Shown here in pieces: positions 25,968 through 34,168 of a stretch of 64,000 nucleotides of DNA (positions are counted from its first letter, which is position 1; each line of letters starts with the position of its first letter). A model generated the notes under the pieces. That model was not told where the DNA came from. It worked only from the letters and a program-made list of their open reading frames with translations, and searched no databases. Both the position numbers and the translations under genes were made by a program. The DNA lies in NCBI GenBank assembly GCA_964243985.1, contig CAXTHJ010000001.1, forward strand, positions 62,001 through 126,000, read 5' to 3'. The DNA comes from CAIOYC01 sp964243985. Its GTDB lineage: Bacteria; Pseudomonadota; Alphaproteobacteria; Caulobacterales; Caulobacteraceae.

Positions 25968-27203
25968 ATGCGTGGACAGTACAAGAAACTGGAACGCTGC
26001 CGCTTGAGCGGGAGTCCCAATTTGATCCCTGTCCTGCACCTTGGCATGCAGGAACTGACCGGGGTTTTTCCGGTGCCCGGCGAACAGGTAACGAGCGGTC
26101 CGCTGGATCTAGTCTGGTGCCCCGAAAGTGGTCTGCTCCAACTCGGCCATAGCTTCGACGCTGGCGAGATGTATGGCGACAATTACGGCTATCGTTCGGG
26201 GCTGAACGCCTCGATGGTGAGCCATCTGACGCACAAGGTCAGCTATTTGGAAAGACTGGCCGATCTCAAGTCGGGCGATACGGTGCTCGATATTGGCTCC
26301 AACGACGCGACGTCGCTGAAAGCCTACACTACGTCCGGGATCACCCGCATCGGCATCGATCCGACGGGCAACAAGTTCAAGCAGTATTATCCCGACAACA
26401 TCACGCTGGTGCCGGACTTCTTCTCTGCCGCCAATTATCGCAAGACCAATGCGGCGCCCGCGCGGATCGTCACCTCGATCGCCATGTTCTACGATCTCGA
26501 CGACCCGCTGGCATTTGCGCGCGATGTGGCGTCGGCGCTGGCGCCCGATGGCCTTTGGCACTTCGAGCAGAGCTATCTGCCGTCCATGTTACGGACCAAC
26601 TCCTACGACACGATCTGCCACGAGCACCTTGAATACTATTCCCTGGGCGCCGTGACCAAAATCCTCGAAGCCGCGGATCTGAAGCTCATCGACGTCCAGC
26701 TGAACGGCGTCAACGGCGGCAGCTTCGCCGTCACCGCAGCCCGCAAGACGTCAGGACTTCGCGCCAACGATGCGGTGATCAACTGGCTCCTGGAGCAGGA
26801 GGATCGGATGGGGCTGAACACGGTTCGGCCCTTCCGTGAGTTCGAGGATCGAACCTTCCGCCACCGGGCCGATCTGATGCGCTTGCTGCGGGCTCTGGCG
26901 GCGGACGGCAAGACGGTGCTGGGCTATGGCGCCTCGACCAAGGGCAACGTGACGCTTCAGTTCTGCGGCGTCACTCCCGCCGAGGTGCCGGCGATCGCCG
27001 AGGTCAATCCCGAAAAGTACGGCCGCATGACGCCTGGCACTCATATTGCGATCATCTCCGAGGCCGACGCCCGCAAGATGAATCCGGACTATTTTCTCGT
27101 CCTCCCCTGGCACTTCAAGGAGGGCATCCTGCATCGCGAGCAGGAATATATCGCCGGCGGCGGAAAGTTCATCTTCCCCTTCCCGGAAATCGAAATCATC
27201 TAA
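25968..27203 (+). CDS. SAM-dependent C-methyltransferase (NovU/TylCIII-like)
   Basis: About 411 residues in three parts. There is an N-terminal Methyltransf_13-like segment, a central SAM domain with VLDIGSNDATSLKAY and IGIDPTGNKF, and a C-terminal Methyltransf_14-like domain with VLGYGASTKGNVTLQFCG. The family block ICHEHLEYYSLGAV contains the catalytic His/Glu pair. Such enzymes methylate carbon of nucleotide sugars, usually at C3. Most cysteines of the N-terminal zinc site seem to be missing. ATG 25968 is chosen; GTG 25950 would add six residues. Neither has a good ribosome site. Confidence 0.82.
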   Translation: MRGQYKKLERCRLSGSPNLIPVLHLGMQELTGVFPVPGEQVTSGPLDLVWCPESGLLQLGHSFDAGEMYGDNYGYRSGLNASMVSHLTHKVSYLERLADLKSGDTVLDIGSNDATSLKAYTTSGITRIGIDPTGNKFKQYYPDNITLVPDFFSAANYRKTNAAPARIVTSIAMFYDLDDPLAFARDVASALAPDGLWHFEQSYLPSMLRTNSYDTICHEHLEYYSLGAVTKILEAADLKLIDVQLNGVNGGSFAVTAARKTSGLRANDAVINWLLEQEDRMGLNTVRPFREFEDRTFRHRADLMRLLRALAADGKTVLGYGASTKGNVTLQFCGVTPAEVPAIAEVNPEKYGRMTPGTHIAIISEADARKMNPDYFLVLPWHFKEGILHREQEYIAGGGKFIFPFPEIEII

Positions 27204-27394
27204 TTCCAGCCGCGCCGGTTCTTCGAGGATGCGAAGGGGTTGGGGCAGGCCATAGTCGCCGATCACCGTTATTGCGCAACGCACCGCATCTGCGTTATGC
27301 CCCGCATAGGCCTTGGCGCTCCTCATTGGAGCGTCTACGGCCGTGCTTCCTACCCCGTCACCCCAACCGGGCAGACACTTTCGTGAGGTACAGC

Positions 27395-28159
27395 ATGCTA
27401 GACGGTGAAGTGACATCTTCGGAATTTGCCCAAATAACGGGTCACACCGGCACGGTTTTCTATGGCGTTCTCCAGCAGGCCCATGAGCTGCTGCGGCCCC
27501 AGTCGTATCTCGAGATCGGGACGGCTACCGGCGCGTCCCTGGCGCTGGCACATTGCCCTTCAATCGCGATCGACCCGCAGTTTCGGATCGACACCGATGT
27601 CGTTGGCGACAAACCGGCCTGTTTGATGTTTCAGATGGGCAGCGACGTGTTCTTCAAGAACCACAATCCGGTCGCCCTCTTGGGCCGGACAATCGACATG
27701 GCCTTCCTTGACGGAATGCATCTATTCGAATTCCTCATCCGCGACTTTATTAATACTGAAAGACACTGCTTGAACAACTCGGTCGTCTTTATGCACGACT
27801 GCCTTCCGACAGATTCTCACGTCGCCCGTCGTTTTGCTGGTGCCGACACTCAGGCGGATTTGTCGCCCACCCCTTCATGGTGGGCTGGAGATTTGTGGAA
27901 GGCCGTCCTGATCCTGAAGGAATACCGTCCGGACCTCAAGATCATGGCCTTGGACGCGCCCCCGACCGGCCTCCTGGCGGTCACCAATCTTGATCCGGCG
28001 TCAACTGTTCTCACAAAGAGCTATTTTGAAGCCATCGAGAAGTACCGTGACATGATGTTTACTCAAGATGTGCTTGATCATTATATTAAGAAGATTAATG
28101 TTATGAGCACGGACGTATTCAATAGTTTGGAGCACATTTCCAAGTATTTCTGGATTTAG
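27395..28159 (+). CDS. Class I SAM methyltransferase-fold protein
   Basis: 254 residues. SYLEIGTATGASLALA is motif I, PSIAIDPQF ends strand 2, and DMAFLDGMHLFEFLIRDF plus VVFMHDCLP give the D..H loop of Methyltransf_24 proteins. The C-terminal half contains SWWAGDLWKAVLILK and PPTGLLAVTNLDP. Equivalents of these occur at the start of the next gene's product. ATG 27395 has GAGG at good spacing; the frame is open 41 codons further without a ribosome site. Likely a glycan O-methyltransferase. Confidence 0.72.
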   Translation: MLDGEVTSSEFAQITGHTGTVFYGVLQQAHELLRPQSYLEIGTATGASLALAHCPSIAIDPQFRIDTDVVGDKPACLMFQMGSDVFFKNHNPVALLGRTIDMAFLDGMHLFEFLIRDFINTERHCLNNSVVFMHDCLPTDSHVARRFAGADTQADLSPTPSWWAGDLWKAVLILKEYRPDLKIMALDAPPTGLLAVTNLDPASTVLTKSYFEAIEKYRDMMFTQDVLDHYIKKINVMSTDVFNSLEHISKYFWI

Positions 28160-28201
28160 CGAGATCGCTCAGCATCGGTTATAAGGTTGCATCGACGGAT
28201 C

Positions 28202-30013
28202 ATGACAGCAGATGTCGCGCAGTTCGTTCGCGAGTACGTAATAACCTCTGACTTAGGGCCGATCTTGGTTGTGGCCTGGAATTTGCCGACCGCCTTCTCG
28301 GAGTATGCAGGTCCCCTCACCTTTATCGGCTGCGAAGCCTTTCCTGGCCGGATCGCCTCAACGGACTACACGGCTCACATCCGTCGCGGCGGCGATCATG
28401 AGATGTCGATCGCGCTGAGAAGGCAATCGGAGCGCCAAGATCAGTCCTATGGGCTCGTGTGCCTCGACGCCAACCACGGGATCGAGTCGCTCATAGATCA
28501 GATCAACGTGGCGTTGCGCACCTGCTCGCCAGAGGCGGTGTTCCTTCTGCCAGGAGCCGCGCCGCCGGCACGGGGAATGGCTACGTCCTTACCCTCGCAA
28601 GACTGGTGGGTAGGCGATGTCTGGACTCTCGTCGAAATATTACGTTCTAACGGAGCTACCGTTCACACAAGCGGCCTTGAGCCCACCGGGATGCTCCTGG
28701 CGAGCGGCGTAGCCCCCATTGATCCAGAAGAAGCCCGCCGCACCGCGGCGCGTTTGCAGGCTTCAATTTGCGATGACGAGACGTTTCAGCGCCAGTTTCA
28801 GCATGCAAATCTGACGGAGCTGCTGATGATGCTGGACATGGCCGCCGGCGAGGTCGCAAACCGGGAGCGGGTTCGCGTCCTGCTTGATGAGGCCCAGCCC
28901 GACGTAATCCGCTCGACCTTAATCGATCCTGTGCTGACATGGGACCGACCGCCGCCCTTCTTCCTGTGCGATTTGTCAGGCAAAGAACTCGCCACCGATC
29001 ATGTCTGGCGGCGAGAGCGTGTCGTTCACGGGGTCAAGGTGGACGAATTCGAAAACGCCCTCTTGTACGGACGCGACCTCATCCTGGCCGGGTCGTTGAC
29101 GGGCGATTATCTGAATTGTTATACGAAAAATTGGGAGTCCGGGCCCGCCAGCGGCTGGCTGCACATGATCGCCAAGGATCCCGAAAATAGCGCCGACGTC
29201 TCGACGTCACTCACCGAGGAGAAGGGCCACTTCGTTGTAAGGCGTTCTTTACTGGAAGGCGCAACGAAGCTTGACGGACCTATATTTACGGGAACGCCCG
29301 ACGAATATCTAAATTATGGGATGTGGTTGCTTTATACTGTTCCTGGCATCTCTCTGTTCAACGATATGAAATCTCATTATCCGCACTACATGGCTTATAT
29401 GGATCGGCCGTGGCAACGTCAGTTGTTATTGGATCTCGGGCTTGAGCCGGATGAACTGCTCGCTCAAAAACTCGACACTGTCTACGCGGCGCCGTCGCTG
29501 GCGACGATGCGTCACTCATCGCGCTCGCTCTCGCTGTCCGCCACGGACCTAGCGGCGTTCGATGCGTTGGGAGAGCGGGCCGTTCGATCAGGCGGCGCGA
29601 AGCCAGAGCGGATATTCATATCGCGTCGCTCTCGGACCAAGGCGGGCGCCTATCGAGGTCTGCTCAATGAGGACGAGTTGGTCAATCGCATGCAGTTGCT
29701 AGGGTTTACGGTCGTGGAGCCGGAACTCTACCCGATCATGGATCAGGCGCGTATTTTCCGTGATGCTCGAGTGGTGGTCGGATTGGGCGGGGCGGGCATG
29801 TTCAATGTCGCTTTCTGCCGCCCCGGAACAATAGTGATTGATATCGAGAGTGGCGCCGACTGGATTGACGCCCATGCAGAATTGTTTGCGTCGACTGGCG
29901 TGAGCTACGGCTTCATTCTTGGCGATACGGACGAAACCGATCCATCGCCGAGTCAGAAGCGTTGGCGGCTAGACATCGATCGCGCCGTCTCGGCAATTTT
30001 AAACCATATCTGA
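28202..30013 (+). CDS. Pseudo-methyltransferase domain fused to GT61-family glycosyltransferase
   Basis: About 603 residues. Residues 1-185 parallel the preceding methyltransferase (YGLVCLDANHGIESLI, DWWVGDVWTLVEIL, EPTGMLLASG) but lack the SAM glycine loop. Residues about 255-600 form a GT61/DUF563 domain: ERIFISRRSRTKAGAYR, VVEPELYPIMDQARIF, and VVGLGGAGMFNVAFCRPGT with the G.HG-like loop. ATG 28202 is used; TTG 28187 is an alternative. The gene is 42 bases after its paralogous neighbour and ends at a strong hairpin. Confidence 0.68.
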   Translation: MTADVAQFVREYVITSDLGPILVVAWNLPTAFSEYAGPLTFIGCEAFPGRIASTDYTAHIRRGGDHEMSIALRRQSERQDQSYGLVCLDANHGIESLIDQINVALRTCSPEAVFLLPGAAPPARGMATSLPSQDWWVGDVWTLVEILRSNGATVHTSGLEPTGMLLASGVAPIDPEEARRTAARLQASICDDETFQRQFQHANLTELLMMLDMAAGEVANRERVRVLLDEAQPDVIRSTLIDPVLTWDRPPPFFLCDLSGKELATDHVWRRERVVHGVKVDEFENALLYGRDLILAGSLTGDYLNCYTKNWESGPASGWLHMIAKDPENSADVSTSLTEEKGHFVVRRSLLEGATKLDGPIFTGTPDEYLNYGMWLLYTVPGISLFNDMKSHYPHYMAYMDRPWQRQLLLDLGLEPDELLAQKLDTVYAAPSLATMRHSSRSLSLSATDLAAFDALGERAVRSGGAKPERIFISRRSRTKAGAYRGLLNEDELVNRMQLLGFTVVEPELYPIMDQARIFRDARVVVGLGGAGMFNVAFCRPGTIVIDIESGADWIDAHAELFASTGVSYGFILGDTDETDPSPSQKRWRLDIDRAVSAILNHI

Positions 30014-30036
30014 GCGGGCGTGGTGCCCGCCCGCTC
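30012..30036. terminator. GC-rich hairpin between convergent genes
   Basis: GAGCGGGCG-TGGTGCC-CGCCCGCTC is a perfect 9-bp stem with a 7-base loop. It begins inside the stop codon of the GT61 gene and lies just before the end of the opposing gene. It could stop transcription from both sides, although a T-tract is missing. Confidence 0.5.
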
Positions 30037-30045
30037 ATCCTGGCG

Positions 30046-31644
30046 TCAGGAGGCGGTTAGTCCCCAAGGGAGTTCGTCGAGGGCCTGCAGGAAGCCTGGT
30101 TCGATGACGGACCGGTAATGGTCTGCGAGCCCGCCGCGAGCGTGCCGGTAGTTATGCTCAATCACGCGCCGAAGGCTCAGCCGCCAGTCCAACAGTTCGG
30201 CATGCGACATCTCGGCCAAACGACGCACCTCTTTTTGAATGCGCCTCATCCGTTCTGTGCGATCTTCGCACTCGTCATAGGACTCATCTATGAACGGGCT
30301 GAAGGTCCTGAACCCGAGCTCCCTGAGCCGGCGAAGAGAATAGGCGTTGCCGACGACGATAAGCGGGTGGCCCATCGCCAGCGGCTTGAGGGATTTCTCG
30401 GTGATGCGTCGCACTTCCCCTCCGCTGAATTCACTTTCCGTAACGATGGAGAAAAATGATTTGCGGAAGCAATGCTCCGGACCAAAGTCGAATTCCCTCT
30501 TATAGCCTCCAATCGCCTCCGGCTCGTCCAGCGTCAGCCGACCGACCGCGCGGAGCAGCTCCACGCCGGCGGTTGCCGTATCTCCCTCGGGGAACCAGTC
30601 CGGAAGCTCAAAGGCTGACCCGTCAAGTTTCAGGTTCACGAACCCGGCGAAAGAAATGAACCCTTTGTCGGCGAGCCCGGCACCGAACAACCAAGCAAGA
30701 ATGCTTATGCGATCTTGCCGCGGTGTGAAGTTAAGGCATACATAGGCTCTGTACTCGCCTCCAGGTTCTAGCGTCGTCTCGATCGCAAGCGGCTCTGGCG
30801 CTCGTTGATCAGCTTCGTAGGCAAGCCTGGCTAGGAAATAGTCATAACAAAGAACATCCATCGGTTCTGTCTCACCACTTTCTTCACACCAGGCGAGGTA
30901 GTCTGCTTTGTACAGCGTGTTGTGATTGACCATGATGCAGCCCGATGGGCTGATTCCGCGGTCGTGCAATTCTTGGTGAAGCATCGCCAACCAAGGCGCG
31001 TTGGGTCTCGCCAGCGGTCCCTCGTTCGACATGTCGAAGAGCAGCTTAAGGTGCCCATTCGCTAGGCGCTCCTTTGTCTGAGGCCCGATGTGAGCGACAA
31101 AGCGGGCCGCCGAATGAGGGCCCTTCCCGTCTGGACCGGTCCACCATTGGAAATCGCCGAAGCCGAACATGCGGATGACGTGAATTTCCTTGCCGCTCTC
31201 CGCCACCGGATAAACATCCGGATCCAGATCAAGGACGTTGTTGAAGCTTCTGACATTGTCCGAGAAGAACCCGTCGCCAAACAAGCTTGGCGTTTCATGC
31301 GCTAATTCCGGCAGGGCGATCCTGGTTTTCACCGCTGCGAAGGCTGTGTCCAGAATGTCCGTCGCCACCACTTCTCCGGTCTCAAGCAAGCCCCGAATTT
31401 CGACTTTTACTTTAACTCCAGGGACGTCGAGGTAAAAGTCGGAATTAACAGATTGCTCAAAACCATAATAGCCATCGCCGAAGTTGTTATCCAGTAAATC
31501 TTGACGGAATATGTCCGCAAATGTCTCGCCGTGCAGCTGGCCGTTAACCCAGGTTTGAACTTTAAGTCGCTCCTTGATATTGTTCCCATTGAAGGCCCAG
31601 CCGCGAACAGACTTGCCACTTACCAGCTCCACCACTACACGCAT
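30046..31644 (-). CDS. Putative glycosyltransferase with N-terminal GWA module
   Basis: 532 residues. Residues 1-105 are one GWA module (SGKSVRGWAFNG, VNGQLHGETFADIFRQDL, GYYGFEQ) also found in two proteins near 40-44 kb. The body has no firm family assignment. Its C-terminal third, RKSFFSIVTESEFSGGE, ITEKSLKPLAMGHPLIVVG and FRTFSPFIDESYDECED, resembles the donor-binding half of GT10-like transferases, where EKxxKPL and a G..PIV.G loop are typical. ATG 31644 follows a short GGA. It lies 94 bases after fcl on the same strand, which makes a fucosyltransferase-like role attractive but unproved. Confidence 0.55.
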   Translation of the reverse strand: MRVVVELVSGKSVRGWAFNGNNIKERLKVQTWVNGQLHGETFADIFRQDLLDNNFGDGYYGFEQSVNSDFYLDVPGVKVKVEIRGLLETGEVVATDILDTAFAAVKTRIALPELAHETPSLFGDGFFSDNVRSFNNVLDLDPDVYPVAESGKEIHVIRMFGFGDFQWWTGPDGKGPHSAARFVAHIGPQTKERLANGHLKLLFDMSNEGPLARPNAPWLAMLHQELHDRGISPSGCIMVNHNTLYKADYLAWCEESGETEPMDVLCYDYFLARLAYEADQRAPEPLAIETTLEPGGEYRAYVCLNFTPRQDRISILAWLFGAGLADKGFISFAGFVNLKLDGSAFELPDWFPEGDTATAGVELLRAVGRLTLDEPEAIGGYKREFDFGPEHCFRKSFFSIVTESEFSGGEVRRITEKSLKPLAMGHPLIVVGNAYSLRRLRELGFRTFSPFIDESYDECEDRTERMRRIQKEVRRLAEMSHAELLDWRLSLRRVIEHNYRHARGGLADHYRSVIEPGFLQALDELPWGLTAS

Positions 31645-31738
31645 GAGTATATTTCCGACCAGTTGTTTGATGTATTTTCAATATTCTGCCTTGTACTCAG
31701 CTCTTCAGCCGAACCACTCTCAACATTTCCGGTTCTAC

Positions 31739-32680
31739 TTAAAAGTGCCTGCGCGAATCATTATTCCTGTTCGCGAGGTAATACTCTACCGTCTTGTGCA
31801 GTCCTTCAGCCAGAGAGGTGCGCGGCCGCCATCCCAGGGCGGTTTGCGCGCTGACGTCGAGCAGCTTCCGCTCCATGCCGTGCGGCTTGGACGGATCGTA
31901 GACGAACCTGCCGGCAAACCCGGTAGCCTGGGCCACGGCTTCGTAATATTCGGTGATGGTGTGATCTTCGCCCACGCCCACATTGATCAGGCTGGGAAGC
32001 TCGCTGAGGCGCGGCAGGAAGGTCCAGATGAAGTCGGCCATGTCCTCCATGAACATAAATTCTCGACGCGCGCGGCCGTCGCCCCAGATCAGAACAGTGT
32101 CGCGGCCATGCTCTCTGGCGTCCACCGACTTGATGATGGCAGACTGCACCATGTGCGAGTAGAGGGGGTGGAAATTGTCATACAGCCCGAACAAGTTGCA
32201 CGGGACCAGGGTTACGTATTCCCGCTCCGGCTGCTCGATGCGGATGAAGTCGGTCAGCTTCCAGGATGTAATCTTGGCGAGCGCGTAACCCTCGTTAGTC
32301 GGCTCGAGCGGCGCCGTGAGCAGCATGGAGGGTGATAGGGTTCCACTCTGGTTGCGCGGGTACATGCAGCTGCTGGCGATGTTGATCAGCTTGTTGACGT
32401 CAGCGTTGTGCGCCTCGTTGATCACGTTGAGCGAGATCATCGTGTTTTCGACTAGAAAGCGAACAGGCTTGTCGATACTGGCCTGAATGCCGCCGACCGT
32501 CGCGGCGACGTGGATGACGGCGTCCGGGCGAAGATCCGCATACATCGCTCGAACGGATTTCACGTCGAGCAGGTCATAGTCGAGTCTGCTGGGGGTGAGC
32601 AGTTCGTAGCCGAGTCTTCTGTTGTCGAGCAGCAGGTTGCGACCGAGCGTTCCGGTTGAACCGGTGATAAGAAGTTTCAT
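31739..32680 (-). CDS. fcl: GDP-L-fucose synthase
   Basis: 313 residues. It shows ITGSTGTLGRNLL, HVAATVGGIQASIDKP, the catalytic ASSCMYPRNQSG and GYALAKITSWKL, and NLFGLYDNFHP. It performs the 3,5-epimerisation and 4-reduction of GDP-4-keto-6-deoxymannose made by gmd (about 6 kb away on the other strand). GGACAGC precedes the ATG. Length and all key residues are normal for the family. Confidence 0.93.
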   Translation of the reverse strand: MKLLITGSTGTLGRNLLLDNRRLGYELLTPSRLDYDLLDVKSVRAMYADLRPDAVIHVAATVGGIQASIDKPVRFLVENTMISLNVINEAHNADVNKLINIASSCMYPRNQSGTLSPSMLLTAPLEPTNEGYALAKITSWKLTDFIRIEQPEREYVTLVPCNLFGLYDNFHPLYSHMVQSAIIKSVDAREHGRDTVLIWGDGRARREFMFMEDMADFIWTFLPRLSELPSLINVGVGEDHTITEYYEAVAQATGFAGRFVYDPSKPHGMERKLLDVSAQTALGWRPRTSLAEGLHKTVEYYLANRNNDSRRHF

Positions 32681-33036
32681 TTATGCTGTCCGAATGACCA
32701 TAGTTACGAAAGCTTACGTACTACGCCGGCTGGACGCCCGTTCGTACGCGCACCAAACCGCTGCTGCGTAACCTTTACCGCAGTAGGCACTCAGGCGCGA
32801 ACCGTTCTTGCGGTTAAGCAGTCGCCTCGACGCCGCCGCGCCGCCCGTCCTGACGTCAAGAACTCGATCCTCGGCAAGAATGGCCCCGCCGGATAAGGCG
32901 CAGACATATATGATGTATCACAAAACTGCAGGCTTCAGCCATAGCGGGGGACGTCCAGGAAAGCTCGCAAAGGGGATGCTTCCCTGGACGTCTCCTATGA
33001 CGCTACACTCCCGCGCCAAACAGCTTGGAGAACATT
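32681..33036. other. Intergenic divergent region with long hairpin
   Basis: About 355 bases between fcl (minus) and a methyltransferase gene (plus). Besides the hairpin described separately, CTGCGTAA-CCT-TTACCGCAG near 32761-32783 forms a small imperfect stem. Promoters for both genes must lie here. No coding frame is convincing. Confidence 0.4.
32947..32995. promoter_or_regulatory. Long imperfect hairpin in 5' region of methyltransferase gene
   Basis: The arms GGGGACGTCCAGGAAAGC and GCTTCCCTGGACGTCTCC pair over 18 positions with one G-T and one A-C mismatch around a 13-base loop. The 3' arm ends 41 bases before the GTG start at 33037. No T-run follows. It could be an attenuator, an mRNA-stability element, an operator or a small repeat element. 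Confidence 0.5.
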
Positions 33037-34008
33037 GTGGCGTTTTATTTGATTGGTTTCCCGAGCCCCAATTCTGGCCAAGCTTATGCCATCAGCCAAA
33101 ATTTGCTTGAGCACAAGGCTGCAGAATTCTGGCCGGGCCTGTGGTTCGTCGAGTTGCCGATACGTCCCGAACGCTGCCTGCATGGACTGTTCACCGCCCG
33201 AGCCGTGGTTATGGAATTCGACGCCCGTACAGCGGCCTTCTTCGGCGGCCCGGTCGCGGCTGAGGCTCGCCTTTTCATGGCTGAGAAGCTTGGACCTTTG
33301 ATGGTGGCGCTTCTTCCGGAAAATGAGCGCGTTCCAAACGTTCGCTATTGCGGCGAGGGCGCGCGGCTGTTCCGCGATGTCGTCGAACATTACAAGCAAG
33401 CCGACCCTGGCGGCAGCCGCACGACCGCTCTTTGCCGAATCATGATGCAGCAAGGCAGCGACAAAGGTGTCGGATGGCACAATTATACGACCTTCTATAC
33501 GGCACTGTTCGCTGACCGCATGGAAAGTACGCGGGTCATCTTCGAGGTCGGGCTAGGGACAAACAATACCGACGTTGAATCGAACATGGGCGAGGAAGGC
33601 GTCCCCGGCGCGTCGCTTCGCGGCTGGCGGGACTTCTTTCCGGCTGCCGCCATATACGGCGCCGATATCGATCGTCGCATCCTGTTTCAAGACGACCGGA
33701 TAAAGACCTTCTTCGTGGATCAAACGCTGCCCGCGACCTTCGACACCCTCTGGAACGAAATACCGGAACTACGTATCGACCTGTTCATCGATGACGGTCT
33801 GCACACCTTCGAGGCCGCCAGGACGACCTTCGATAAGAGCGTGCATCAGATGCGACCGGGCGGCCTCTACATCATCGAAGATGTATGGGCCGCTCACGCT
33901 GACGATTACCTCACCCTGCTCGATGAGCGTAGGTATAGCGGCCTGTTTATAAAGCTGCCTCATCCTCTGAACATCCACGACAATGGGCTGATCGTCGCTG
34001 CAACGTGA
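33037..34008 (+). CDS. SAM methyltransferase, demethylmacrocin O-methyltransferase-like
   Basis: About 323 residues. The N-terminal 130 residues are an unrecognised cap. The rest follows the TylE/MycE-type plan: MMQQGSDKGVGWHNYTTFY, VIFEVGLGTNNTDV as motif I, YGADIDRRILF, LFIDDGLHTFEAARTTF with metal/catalytic Asp and His, and GGLYIIEDV. Such enzymes O-methylate sugar hydroxyls. GTG 33037 is chosen because TTGGAG lies at correct distance; TTG 33025 is the alternative. The stop converges with the 964-residue glycosyltransferase gene across 160 bases with no clear terminator. Confidence 0.75.
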   Translation: MAFYLIGFPSPNSGQAYAISQNLLEHKAAEFWPGLWFVELPIRPERCLHGLFTARAVVMEFDARTAAFFGGPVAAEARLFMAEKLGPLMVALLPENERVPNVRYCGEGARLFRDVVEHYKQADPGGSRTTALCRIMMQQGSDKGVGWHNYTTFYTALFADRMESTRVIFEVGLGTNNTDVESNMGEEGVPGASLRGWRDFFPAAAIYGADIDRRILFQDDRIKTFFVDQTLPATFDTLWNEIPELRIDLFIDDGLHTFEAARTTFDKSVHQMRPGGLYIIEDVWAAHADDYLTLLDERRYSGLFIKLPHPLNIHDNGLIVAAT

Positions 34009-34168
34009 CCGCGATGGGTGGTCGGCTCAGCTCTCCTGCAGGCGGCGACGCAGGACCCCTAGCGGCCGCATCGCTCGCGCAGAGGCGCTAAGGCCAAACC
34101 GCGCTCCTGACGATTGGCACCACCCGCCTCTGGCGATTGCTGCAGCGCCAGCTACGATGGCCAGAGCA

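Noticed and set aside
31574..32335. Plus-strand frame of 253 codons over fcl
   Set aside because: It is antisense to fcl, whose motifs are complete.
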